This document shows positions 1-5,700 of a stretch of 6,133 bases of DNA, in pieces. Position 1 is the stretch's first letter, and every line of letters starts with the position of its first letter. The notes under the pieces were generated by a model. The model was given only the letters and a program-made list of their open reading frames with translations, did no database searches and was not told the origin of the DNA. Source of the stretch: an uncultured Acidobacteriota bacterium (lineage in GTDB: Bacteria; Acidobacteriota; Terriglobia; Terriglobales; Acidobacteriaceae); contig CAIZGA010000570.1 of the NCBI GenBank assembly GCA_903932385.1, forward strand, positions 1-6,133. The letters run 5' to 3'. The position numbers and the translations under genes were made by a program.

Positions 1-2
1 CG

Positions 3-542
3 AAAGTCGGCGACATCATCGTCTTCATCAAGCCGAATGAGCCGGACCTCTATCTCGTCAAACGCGTCGTCGGCCTTCCCGGCGACCGCATCCATCTCAC
101 CGGCGGCATCCTCTATCGCAACGGCCAGCGCGTCAACGAGCCGCAGATTTCCGTTGCCGGCATCGGAGACCACGACGGCTTTTCCTACTCGCCCTATCGT
201 GACGACTTCCCCACCGTCGACCCATCGCTCGAATCGCAAGTCACCGCCACCTGGGCCACTGAACTTCCGCACCACATCGTCAACGGAGAGCTAGTCGTCC
301 CGCCCGGCGTCGTCTTTGCCATGGGAGACAATCGTGTCGAGTCGCTCGACGGCCGCTATTGGGGCTTCGTTCCCCGCCAGAACATCATTGGCCGCCCGCT
401 CTTCATCTACTGGTCCTTCATCACTCCGGATACGCAGATGTACGTCACCGACATGAAAGGCCGCGCTGCCTGGGCGTTCCACACCATCACCCATTTCATT
501 TCCGATACGCGCTGGTCGCGCGAGTTCCGCCCGGTTCGTTAA
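3..542 (+). CDS. lepB: Type I signal peptidase, C-terminal part (5' end outside window)
   Basis: Signal peptidase I is a membrane-anchored serine protease that removes signal peptides from exported proteins on the outer face of the inner membrane. The window opens inside the gene; 179 codons are visible, in frame from base 3 to TAA at 540-542. Visible residue 20 is the expected general-base lysine in LYLVKRVVGLPGDRI (family boxes C/D), and residues 107-121, MGDNRVESLDGRYWG, form box E, followed by FVPRQNIIGRP. The N-terminal membrane segments and the catalytic serine lie to the left of the window. Between boxes D and E there is a stretch of about 80 residues, as usual for the extracytoplasmic domain. 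One small oddity: the usual DSR of box E is DGR here. The next gene starts 61 bp downstream on the same strand. Assignment to the family is firm; which paralogue it is cannot be told. Confidence 0.95.
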   Translation, partial: KVGDIIVFIKPNEPDLYLVKRVVGLPGDRIHLTGGILYRNGQRVNEPQISVAGIGDHDGFSYSPYRDDFPTVDPSLESQVTATWATELPHHIVNGELVVPPGVVFAMGDNRVESLDGRYWGFVPRQNIIGRPLFIYWSFITPDTQMYVTDMKGRAAWAFHTITHFISDTRWSREFRPVR

Positions 543-603
543 CGCGCTTTGCTAAAAACTTCGTTCCGCATTTTGTTCTTTTGATTCAATTCCATTTCGC
601 CGC

Positions 604-2325
604 ATGCCAGACGCCGCCCAACCCGAATCCAAACGCCGCCGCTGGCACACGCCCGCGCTCATTATCCTCGCCGTGTTGCTGCTCTGTGTCCTGCTGCCGC
701 CGCTCGTCAACCTCAGCCACTTCGACCGCAAAATCTCCGCCAGCATCAGCAGCTCGCTCGGCCGCCCCGTTCATCTTGACCACGCCGGCATCCGCCTTCT
801 GCCCACGCCCGCGCTCACCATGGAAAATTTTTCCGTCGGAGAAAATCCCAGCTTCGGCAATGAGCCCGTCGTCCGCTCCTCTTCCGTCACCGCCACTCTG
901 CGCGTCTCCTCCCTCTGGCATCGCCACATTGAAATTTCTTCCATCTCGCTCGACGAGCCCAGCATCAACATCACCCGCAACGCCGCCGGCGAGTGGAACT
1001 TCAAAGGCATCCTGCTGCAGGCCGCCGCCATCCCCACTTCGCCCACAGACCCGCACGCGCCCGCCGCGCCCGCCCGTCCCCGCTTCCCGTACATTGAGGC
1101 GACCCACGCGCGCGTCAACTTCATCCTCGGCAATGAAAAAATTTCCTTCAGCCTTACTGATAGTGATCTCGCCCTCTGGCAATCGTCAGACGGCAAATGG
1201 CGCTTCCGCCTCCGCACCACCCCATCGCGCACAGACCTCAACCTGACCGACACCGGCCTGCTCCACGCAGAAGGTTCTCTCGGCTCCGGCGACGCCCTGC
1301 CCCGCATCACCGCCTGGCCAGACCTGCCCCTCGACCTCCAAATCCGCTGGGATGAACTTCCCCTCGGCCAGCTCTCGCGTCTCTTCACCGGCGCCGGGCA
1401 GGACCTCAGCGGTCTGCTTCAGGCACGCGCTTCGCTCACCGGCTCCATCGCCGCCGCCCATCTCCACGCAGACTTCAAATTCAATGGCCTTCGCGCCGCC
1501 GAAGTCGTCCCCGCAGACTCGCTCTCGCTCCCCATCGCCTGCGATGCCGACCAGGCCGCCGCCTTCACCCGCCTCGACCATCTCCTCTGCACCCTGCCGT
1601 TGGAAAACTCAGCCTCGCTCGCGCTCTCCGGTTCCATCGCCAATTTCCGCGCGCTCGACCCGGCCAATCTCCTCGCACCCGCCGCCGCGCAGCCCGACCT
1701 CACCCTCGTTTCCAACCATCTCGACGCCGCCAACATCCTCTCGCTCGCGCGCAATTTCACCGCACGCATTCCGGACTCGGCCGCCATCAACGGCCCCATC
1801 AACGTCGCCTTCACCTATCGCGCCGCCACTCCGCCCCACGCGCAACACACTACCGCCGCGCAAAAATACCTCTGGTCCGGTTCCATCCGCGGAGAAAAAC
1901 TTTCGCTCACTCTCCCCACCACCACCGCCACATCGCTCACCACCTTCTTCGCACCCAACGACCACTCGAACGTCATCGCCATCCGCACCCTCGCCTTCAC
2001 CACCGACCCAGCAAAGCCCCGCGCCCGCAACACCACCGAGTCCGACACCACCTTCTCGCTCGCACCCATCCCGCTCTCCCTCGGTGCCGCCACTCCCGCC
2101 ACACTCTCCGCAAAATTTTCGTCAGCCGCCTACACCCTCACGCTCACCGGCGCCGCCAACCAGCAAAAACTCTCCGCCCTGCAAGCCGCCATCCCCTGGC
2201 TCTCCACCACCGACTCAACCTCAGCTCCCTCTGCACCTTCTGCAACGAAATCTTCTGACAAAGAAAAATCCCCCGCGCCCACCCGCGTAGAAATTTCCAT
2301 CACCCAGCCCTGGCACCAGCAATAA
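604..2325 (+). CDS. AsmA family protein
   Basis: This 573-residue protein resembles AsmA-type proteins, which are anchored in the inner membrane by one N-terminal helix and project a long beta-rich body into the periplasm. The family is linked to outer-membrane assembly and lipid transport. A basic start (ESKRRRW, residues 8-14) precedes a hydrophobic helix at about 17-36. Then comes the AsmA N-terminal signature: FDRKISASISSSLGRPVHL (about 40-58), IRLLPTPALTMENFSVGENP (about 63-82) and NAAGEWNFKGIL (about 126-137). The middle is Ala/Ser/Thr/Leu-rich and poorly conserved; the C-terminus is a polar Ser/Pro/Lys linker (about 535-560) ending in VEISITQPWHQQ. E. coli AsmA is 617 residues, so the length fits. 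No other start codon lies near the membrane helix, so ATG 604 is chosen although no good Shine-Dalgarno sequence precedes it. It may be co-transcribed with lepB. The exact substrate cannot be inferred. Confidence 0.85.
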   Translation: MPDAAQPESKRRRWHTPALIILAVLLLCVLLPPLVNLSHFDRKISASISSSLGRPVHLDHAGIRLLPTPALTMENFSVGENPSFGNEPVVRSSSVTATLRVSSLWHRHIEISSISLDEPSINITRNAAGEWNFKGILLQAAAIPTSPTDPHAPAAPARPRFPYIEATHARVNFILGNEKISFSLTDSDLALWQSSDGKWRFRLRTTPSRTDLNLTDTGLLHAEGSLGSGDALPRITAWPDLPLDLQIRWDELPLGQLSRLFTGAGQDLSGLLQARASLTGSIAAAHLHADFKFNGLRAAEVVPADSLSLPIACDADQAAAFTRLDHLLCTLPLENSASLALSGSIANFRALDPANLLAPAAAQPDLTLVSNHLDAANILSLARNFTARIPDSAAINGPINVAFTYRAATPPHAQHTTAAQKYLWSGSIRGEKLSLTLPTTTATSLTTFFAPNDHSNVIAIRTLAFTTDPAKPRARNTTESDTTFSLAPIPLSLGAATPATLSAKFSSAAYTLTLTGAANQQKLSALQAAIPWLSTTDSTSAPSAPSATKSSDKEKSPAPTRVEISITQPWHQQ

Positions 2326-2361
2326 CACCGCATCCCCAGACAAATTTCTTTCGCCCAATAA

Positions 2362-2381
2362 AAATCGGGACTCTCGCCCCG
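2362..2381 (-). terminator. Possible weak terminator for the leftward hslR transcript
   Basis: Read on the minus strand, a short GC stem (CGGGG paired with TCCCG including one G-T pair, loop CGAGAG) is followed by ATTTTTATT, which is the form of an intrinsic terminator. The stem is only 5 bp and it lies about 280 bp past the hslR stop, beyond the repeats, so this is tentative. It has no U-tract on the plus strand and would not serve the AsmA gene. No stronger hairpin was found in 2326-2660. Confidence 0.25.
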
Positions 2382-2411
2382 TCACTCCCACCATCGCCAC
2401 TGCTTTTGCTT

Positions 2412-2574
2412 TTGCCCTTATCCCGCTTCAGCTTTTTCTTTTGACCTTGCCCTTCCCCACTTCAGCCTTTGCAGTTGCCCTTATCCCGCTCCAGCTTTTT
2501 CTTTTGACCTTGCCCTTCCCCTCTTCATCCTTTGCAGTTGCCCTTATCCCTCTCTCGAATTTTCCGTTGCCCTT
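2412..2574. repeat. 63-bp tandem repeat, about 2.5 copies, pyrimidine-rich on + strand
   Basis: Each copy starts with TTGCCCTTATCCC, found at 2412, 2475 and 2538, giving an exact 63-bp period. Copies 1 (2412-2474) and 2 (2475-2537) differ at about three positions; copy 3 keeps the first 13 bases, then diverges and shortens, ending in GTTGCCCTTA. A degraded partial unit (CTGCTTTTGCT) precedes copy 1. The plus strand is almost wholly C and T, so the minus strand, which is the sense of the hslR transcript, is almost wholly purine. Neither strand has a convincing ORF through the array. The rest of the 335-bp convergent spacer (2326-2411) holds only the weak hairpin at 2362-2381. Confidence 0.9.
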
Positions 2575-2665
2575 AATCGGTGTCCATCCGTGAAATCCGT
2601 GGTCGGCTTTTTCTCTTATCAGGTCGTATCCCCTACATCACTGCCATCACTGTTAAGCCTCTACC
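2538..2665. repeat. Composite dispersed repeat, left copy (next to hslR stop)
   Basis: This copy has three parts: TTGCCCTTATCCC at 2538-2550; a 29-bp core at 2576-2604 built of three diverged units of 9-10 bp (ATCGGTGTCC, ATCCGTGAA, ATCCGTGG); and CTCTTATCAG plus ATCACTGTTAAGCCTCT at 2613-2665. The 29-bp core matches 3081-3109 at 22 of 29 positions, and 2613-2665 matches 3148-3199 with one gap and few mismatches. Relatives of the ATC-TGTG core are, from memory, common in intergenic DNA of acidobacteria and some other soil bacteria; this was not searched. The last five bases overlap the 3' end of hslR. Confidence 0.85.
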
Positions 2666-3041
2666 CTCGCCCACGCATCCGCAGCAAAACTCTCCTGTCC
2701 CGCTTCGAAGGTTTCGTAGCCGGGGCCGCCAGAAACATTCCCATCGCCTTCCGCTCCGCCGCCGCCTTCGCCCTCGCCTCTTTACTGGCCTCGCTCTCCA
2801 CATACATTTTTTGAGCCACCGCCGCCGGCCCGCGCACATCGCCCAACTCCAGCACTTCCACTTCAAACACGCCGCCCGGCGCCTGGATCCTCACCCTGTC
2901 GCCCACCCGCACCTCGCGTGCCGGTTTCGCCGTCTGCCCGTTCCAATCCACCCTGCTCAACTCGCAAGCCTTCGTCGCCATCGACCGCGTCTTAAAAAAC
3001 CTCGCCGCCCACAACCACTTGTCCATCCGCACAGAATTCAT
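2661..3041 (-). CDS. hslR: Hsp15-type S4-domain RNA-binding protein
   Basis: Hsp15 binds free 50S ribosomal subunits that still carry a nascent chain on a tRNA and helps rescue them; in E. coli it is heat-induced. The 126 residues align by eye with E. coli Hsp15 (133 aa). The S4 RNA-binding domain is at about 4-50: MDKWLWAARFFKTRS, then the loop VDWNGQTAKPAREVRVGDRV. A short beta segment follows (VFEVEVLEL, 58-66), then a helix (AVAQKMYVESEASKEARAKA, 74-93) and a basic tail, KPSKRDRRVLLRMRGRG. ATG 3041 has GAGGG four bases upstream (3046-3050); ATG at codon 6 is an alternative. The gene follows the M1-like gene on the same strand after 158 bp and lies between two copies of the composite repeat. 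The right copy reaches its ribosome binding site and the left copy supplies its TAG stop. Confidence 0.9.
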   Translation of the reverse strand: MNSVRMDKWLWAARFFKTRSMATKACELSRVDWNGQTAKPAREVRVGDRVRIQAPGGVFEVEVLELGDVRGPAAVAQKMYVESEASKEARAKAAAERKAMGMFLAAPATKPSKRDRRVLLRMRGRG

Positions 3042-3048
3042 CGCACCC

Positions 3049-3199
3049 TCGCCCTTACCCGCAATTCGCCCTTGGCCTTAATCTGTGTTGATCTGTGCAA
3101 TCTGCGGTCCAGCTCTTGCCGTTGACCCTACCAGTATTAAGCCTTTGCTCTTATCAGCTCTTATCCCCAAATCACCGTCATCACTGTTAAGCCTCTGCC
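3049..3199. repeat. Composite dispersed repeat, right copy (fills spacer upstream of hslR)
   Basis: This is the second, longer copy of the element at 2538-2665, in the same orientation. It consists of TCGCCCTTACCC at 3049-3060 (short and less certain match), the ATCTGTGTTG-ATCTGTGCA-ATCTGCGG core at 3081-3109, and CTCTTATCAG plus ATCACTGTTAAGCCTCT at 3148-3199. It carries about 30 extra bases (roughly 3111-3147) lacking in the left copy. Part of these (CAGTATTAAGCCTTTG) resembles the terminal CACTGTTAAGCCTCTG 51 bp away, so the copy contains an internal duplication. CTCTTATC also occurs twice, 10 bp apart. It occupies almost the whole spacer, from the hslR Shine-Dalgarno sequence to the base before the stop codon of the M1-like gene. 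Confidence 0.85.
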
Positions 3200-5572
3200 T
3201 TACTCCACTTCCCGCTCATGCACCGTAGCTCGCGCCTCCGGCACACTGCCGTCATTCACCGTCACCGCCGTCGGCCTGCCAGCTATCACCACCCGCACCG
3301 TTGCAGACGCATGCCCATTCACCCGCAGCCTCTCCGTCACCACCGTGTTGCCCGCGTGCACCGTCACCGGGACCTCGCATCCCGCCGCGCCATCATTCGC
3401 CACTTCCACCGCCACCACATACATCGGCGCACCGCCGCCCGCCCGCGCCGCCATCTCTTCTTTCGGAGTCACCGCGCCAATCCGCAAATCCGGCAGCCCG
3501 CGGTCGCGGTACACCCAATCATCAAAAAACCATTGCAGATTCTTCCCCGCCGCTTTCTCCACCAGCGTCTCAAAATATTCCTGCGTCTTGTCTGCCTGCG
3601 GATCATACGCATTCATCGCCACCGCCAGCGCCCGCTGCCCCACCATCTCGCGCAGCATCCACCACACATACCCCGCCTTGGTGCGGTAATACACATCGTC
3701 CCGCGCGTGAATCAAACTCTCGCCCAACTCGCCCGGCGTCCCCGGAGCTTCCGGTTCCGCCAACGCCAACGCCGGCCGGTGCGCATCCATCCGCTCCGTT
3801 GCCAACTCGCGCCCGCTCGCCCGCTCCAGCCACAGCATCTCCGCAAACGTTGCAAAGCCTTCATCCATCCACACACGCGGCGAATGGAACCACGCATGTG
3901 CCAGCGGATGCACCAGTAGCGGCGCCAGGTTCGCCGGCGTCTCCGCAATCAATTCGCTGAACTCAATCGGCGCGCTCGCCCCGCTCAACTCATACGGTTG
4001 CGTCTCCGCCTTCGCTGCCAACCCGGCATCGCTCGCGCCCGTCGCCGGCAACTCCACCAGCGTCAAGGCATCGCCGGATACTTTTTTCCCGAACCACTCG
4101 GCAAACATCGGCTGCGCCAACGCCGCGCCCGCCGTGTATCCCTGCACCCGCGCCTCATCTTCCGGCAGAGGATAAATGTTCAACCCCATGCCGCTGTCAA
4201 ACGCGCGCGTCAGCACAAAAAATCCCGGCGTCATAAATCCCAGCGTCTGCGCCTTCAGCTCAAACTCCGCAATCCTCGGCGCCGTCAGGTCCGCGTCGCC
4301 CGGCGCATCCGCCGCATGGTCCGCTGCACTCGGTGCATTGCTAGAGGAAACACTTGAACTCACGCTCGATGAAACGCCTGCCGTCGTATCCGCAACTGCC
4401 GCATCGGCTTGCGGCATTCCCTTCACCATCACGCCATTCAGCACTGCCACATTCGGCGCGTTGCCCACATACTCCACCTGCACCCGCATCGCCACCGTCG
4501 CACTCTGCGTGCGTTCCATCTCGCGGCCTATCGCTTCAAACACTTTCGCGCCTTCGCCCAGCGCCGCCGCGGGGGCCGCCACCGGATACCACACCACATT
4601 TCCAAATCCACGCACGCCGATGAACTCCGTGCTCACGCGGTCCCAGTCCGCTGCCGCCGCTTCCACCGTCGGTGCGCCTGCACGCGTCATCCGCGTCGCG
4701 TCCTGCCCCAGCGTGCCGCTGTAGATCACATCCAGCGTCATCCGCGCACCCGCCGCCAGCGGCTCCGGCAACGCAATCACCGCCTCATGCACGCGCCCCG
4801 TGTGGTCCAGGTCCGTGGAAAATTCCTGCTGCACAAATTTCAAATTCGCCGGAGCTTTTGCATTCGCGGCTCCGCTCACCACGTCCTCGCTCACCCAGCG
4901 CACGCTCTCCCAATTCAGGCTCGAGGAAATCTGCAGCGGAATTTCCGTCAGCGCATCCGCGCCCGCGTTCTCCACCACCATCCGCGCCCGCACCGCCATC
5001 TGGCTCTGCGTCGGCACCAGCCGCACATCCAGGTCGTAGCTCCGCAGCAGCACTGCCTCGCGCTCGGCATCCGTTGCCATCAACTTCGCAGATCCACCCG
5101 CTTCATTCGTCGTCGCAGTTCCCGTCGCCGCCGGATTCTTTTCGTCGCTCCCTTTTCCGTCCGTACCTTTGCCCGTGCTGTCCGCACTCCGCGAAAAAAT
5201 CACCGTCCCCGTCGCCGGGGGCAGCGGAGCCTCCGTCGGCCCCACAAACACATCGCCCTCCCCCGCCGGAGTTCCCGCCTGCCCCGCCGTACCCTGTCCT
5301 GCCGTACCTTGTCCCGTCGCATTCTGTCCCGCAGCATTCTGTCCCGCCGGCCTCAGCACCCGCCGCGGGGCCGCAGCTCCAGCCGTTGCATTTCCGCTCG
5401 GCAACGGACTTCCAGTCGCCGGTGTGGCATTTCCTGATGTAGTTGTAGGATATGTAGAATTTGGCGCACTGTTTTCGTTCGTACTTTGCGCCGCTGCCAT
5501 CGAAATAAATGCCGCTAACACCAGCATCATCAAACACTTGCGCAAGCCCCGCCGCTTGTCGCCAACCATCAT
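3200..5572 (-). CDS. Secreted M1/gluzincin-like metallopeptidase homologue, probably inactive
   Basis: The 790-residue protein begins with a signal peptide (basic KRRGLRK, then CLMMLVLAAFISMAAA, cleavage near A28|Q29), so it should be exported. Residues about 30-170 are low-complexity (Gly/Ala/Thr/Asn/Gln) with a five-residue repeat. An M1-type N-terminal beta region starts near YDLDVRLVPTQSQMAVRARM (about 179) and includes GVRGFGNVVWYPVA (about 319-332). A Ser-Val linker (about 401-411) splits it. The active-site region is HPLAHAWFHSPRVWMDEG (555-572): both zinc histidines (H555, H559) and a downstream Glu (E571) are present, but proline replaces the catalytic Glu of HExxH, and E571 follows H559 after 11 residues rather than M1's usual 18. 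Y628/Y629 in YYRTKAGYVWWMLR fit the M1 tyrosine region. FFDDWVYRDRGLPDLRI (682-698) and a beta-rich C-terminal domain (about 716-776) follow. Start: ATG 5572 gives a normal signal peptide; ATG 5620 (GAGG four bases upstream) and 5599 are alternatives, and the frame is open to 5689. Confidence 0.8.
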   Translation of the reverse strand: MMVGDKRRGLRKCLMMLVLAAFISMAAAQSTNENSAPNSTYPTTTSGNATPATGSPLPSGNATAGAAAPRRVLRPAGQNAAGQNATGQGTAGQGTAGQAGTPAGEGDVFVGPTEAPLPPATGTVIFSRSADSTGKGTDGKGSDEKNPAATGTATTNEAGGSAKLMATDAEREAVLLRSYDLDVRLVPTQSQMAVRARMVVENAGADALTEIPLQISSSLNWESVRWVSEDVVSGAANAKAPANLKFVQQEFSTDLDHTGRVHEAVIALPEPLAAGARMTLDVIYSGTLGQDATRMTRAGAPTVEAAAADWDRVSTEFIGVRGFGNVVWYPVAAPAAALGEGAKVFEAIGREMERTQSATVAMRVQVEYVGNAPNVAVLNGVMVKGMPQADAAVADTTAGVSSSVSSSVSSSNAPSAADHAADAPGDADLTAPRIAEFELKAQTLGFMTPGFFVLTRAFDSGMGLNIYPLPEDEARVQGYTAGAALAQPMFAEWFGKKVSGDALTLVELPATGASDAGLAAKAETQPYELSGASAPIEFSELIAETPANLAPLLVHPLAHAWFHSPRVWMDEGFATFAEMLWLERASGRELATERMDAHRPALALAEPEAPGTPGELGESLIHARDDVYYRTKAGYVWWMLREMVGQRALAVAMNAYDPQADKTQEYFETLVEKAAGKNLQWFFDDWVYRDRGLPDLRIGAVTPKEEMAARAGGGAPMYVVAVEVANDGAAGCEVPVTVHAGNTVVTERLRVNGHASATVRVVIAGRPTAVTVNDGSVPEARATVHEREVE
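5273..5347. repeat. 15-bp coding minisatellite in the M1-like gene
   Basis: Five tandem units of 15 bp encode AGQNA, AGQNA, TGQGT, AGQGT, AGQAG on the minus strand, with TGTCC or TGCCC recurring every 15 bases on the plus strand. The repeat lies in the low-complexity linker just after the signal peptide, at about residues 76-100. It is probably a flexible spacer and a likely site of length variation in multiples of five residues, which would keep the frame. Confidence 0.85.
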
Positions 5573-5594
5573 CTTGAACAGGAAATTTTCAGAT

Positions 5595-5657
5595 AACATT
5601 AAATCTCGCTTAGGCAACATTAAACCTCGCACAATCAATATTAAAACTCGATATTTT
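5595..5657. promoter_or_regulatory. Three 21-bp direct repeats upstream of the M1-like gene
   Basis: On the plus strand the units are AACATTAAATCTCGC (from 5595), AACATTAAACCTCGC (from 5616) and AATATTAAAACTCGA (from 5637), spaced exactly 21 bp apart; the last six bases of each unit vary. On the minus strand the shared core is CGAG-N-TTTAAT-R-TT. The segment is AT-rich, unlike the genes around it. The 21-bp spacing is two helical turns, so a regulator binding each unit would sit on one face of the DNA. The two gene-proximal units contain in-frame ATGs (5620 and 5599), with GAGG or CGAGA four bases before them, so they could instead be duplicated translation starts. The distal unit has no ATG, which favours a DNA-binding role. 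No clear sigma-70 promoter was found; TTGCGC at 5659-5664 with weak AT-rich -10 candidates is only suggestive. Confidence 0.5.
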
Positions 5658-5672
5658 TGCGCAAAATTGCGC
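5655..5672. promoter_or_regulatory. Overlapping palindromes in the rlmB/M1-like spacer
   Basis: TTTTGCGCAAAA (5655-5666) is a perfect 12-bp palindrome. It overlaps GCGCAA-AA-TTGCGC (5659-5672), an inverted repeat that is followed on the plus strand by six T. As a terminator it would work only rightwards, where no gene is present to end. For leftward rlmB transcription it lacks a U-tract. A protein-binding site, next to the 21-bp repeats, is therefore the likelier reading. Confidence 0.35.
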
Positions 5673-5700
5673 TTTTTTCTGCACCACAAAAATCGCGCAG

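Noticed and set aside
586..1182. A 198-codon minus-strand frame antisense to the AsmA gene
   Set aside because: Gly/Arg/Asp-rich shadow of the real gene, with no domain.
359..1246. A 295-codon plus-strand frame spanning the end of lepB and the start of the AsmA gene
   Set aside because: Its translation is Pro/Ser/Arg-rich with no recognisable motif and overlaps two well-supported genes in another frame. It follows from GC-rich codon bias.
1352..2290. A 312-codon plus-strand frame inside the AsmA gene
   Set aside because: Almost entirely Pro, Ser, Thr and Arg; a shifted reading of C-rich codons.
2412..2574. CRISPR array
   Set aside because: The 63-bp units are contiguous without unique spacers, and no cas gene is nearby.
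2580..3125. A 181-codon plus-strand frame covering hslR and both repeat cores
   Set aside because: Antisense to hslR, which has clear S4-domain homology; the ends are translated repeat DNA.
2538..3199. Insertion sequence or composite transposon around hslR
   Set aside because: No transposase, no terminal inverted repeats and no clear target-site duplication; only direct repeats flank the gene.
4409..5437. A 342-codon plus-strand frame antisense to the M1-like gene
   Set aside because: Arg/His-rich, no motif, and opposite a gene with signal peptide and M1-like motifs.
5659..5678. Intrinsic terminator GCGCAAAATTGCGC-TTTTTT on the plus strand
   Set aside because: No rightward gene ends here, and on the strand actually transcribed the hairpin lacks a U-tract.
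3200..5689. M1-like gene beginning at the farthest upstream ATG (5689)
   Set aside because: The first codons fall in AT-rich spacer with palindromes and 21-bp repeats, no Shine-Dalgarno sequence is evident, and the signal peptide would sit over 50 residues from the N-terminus.
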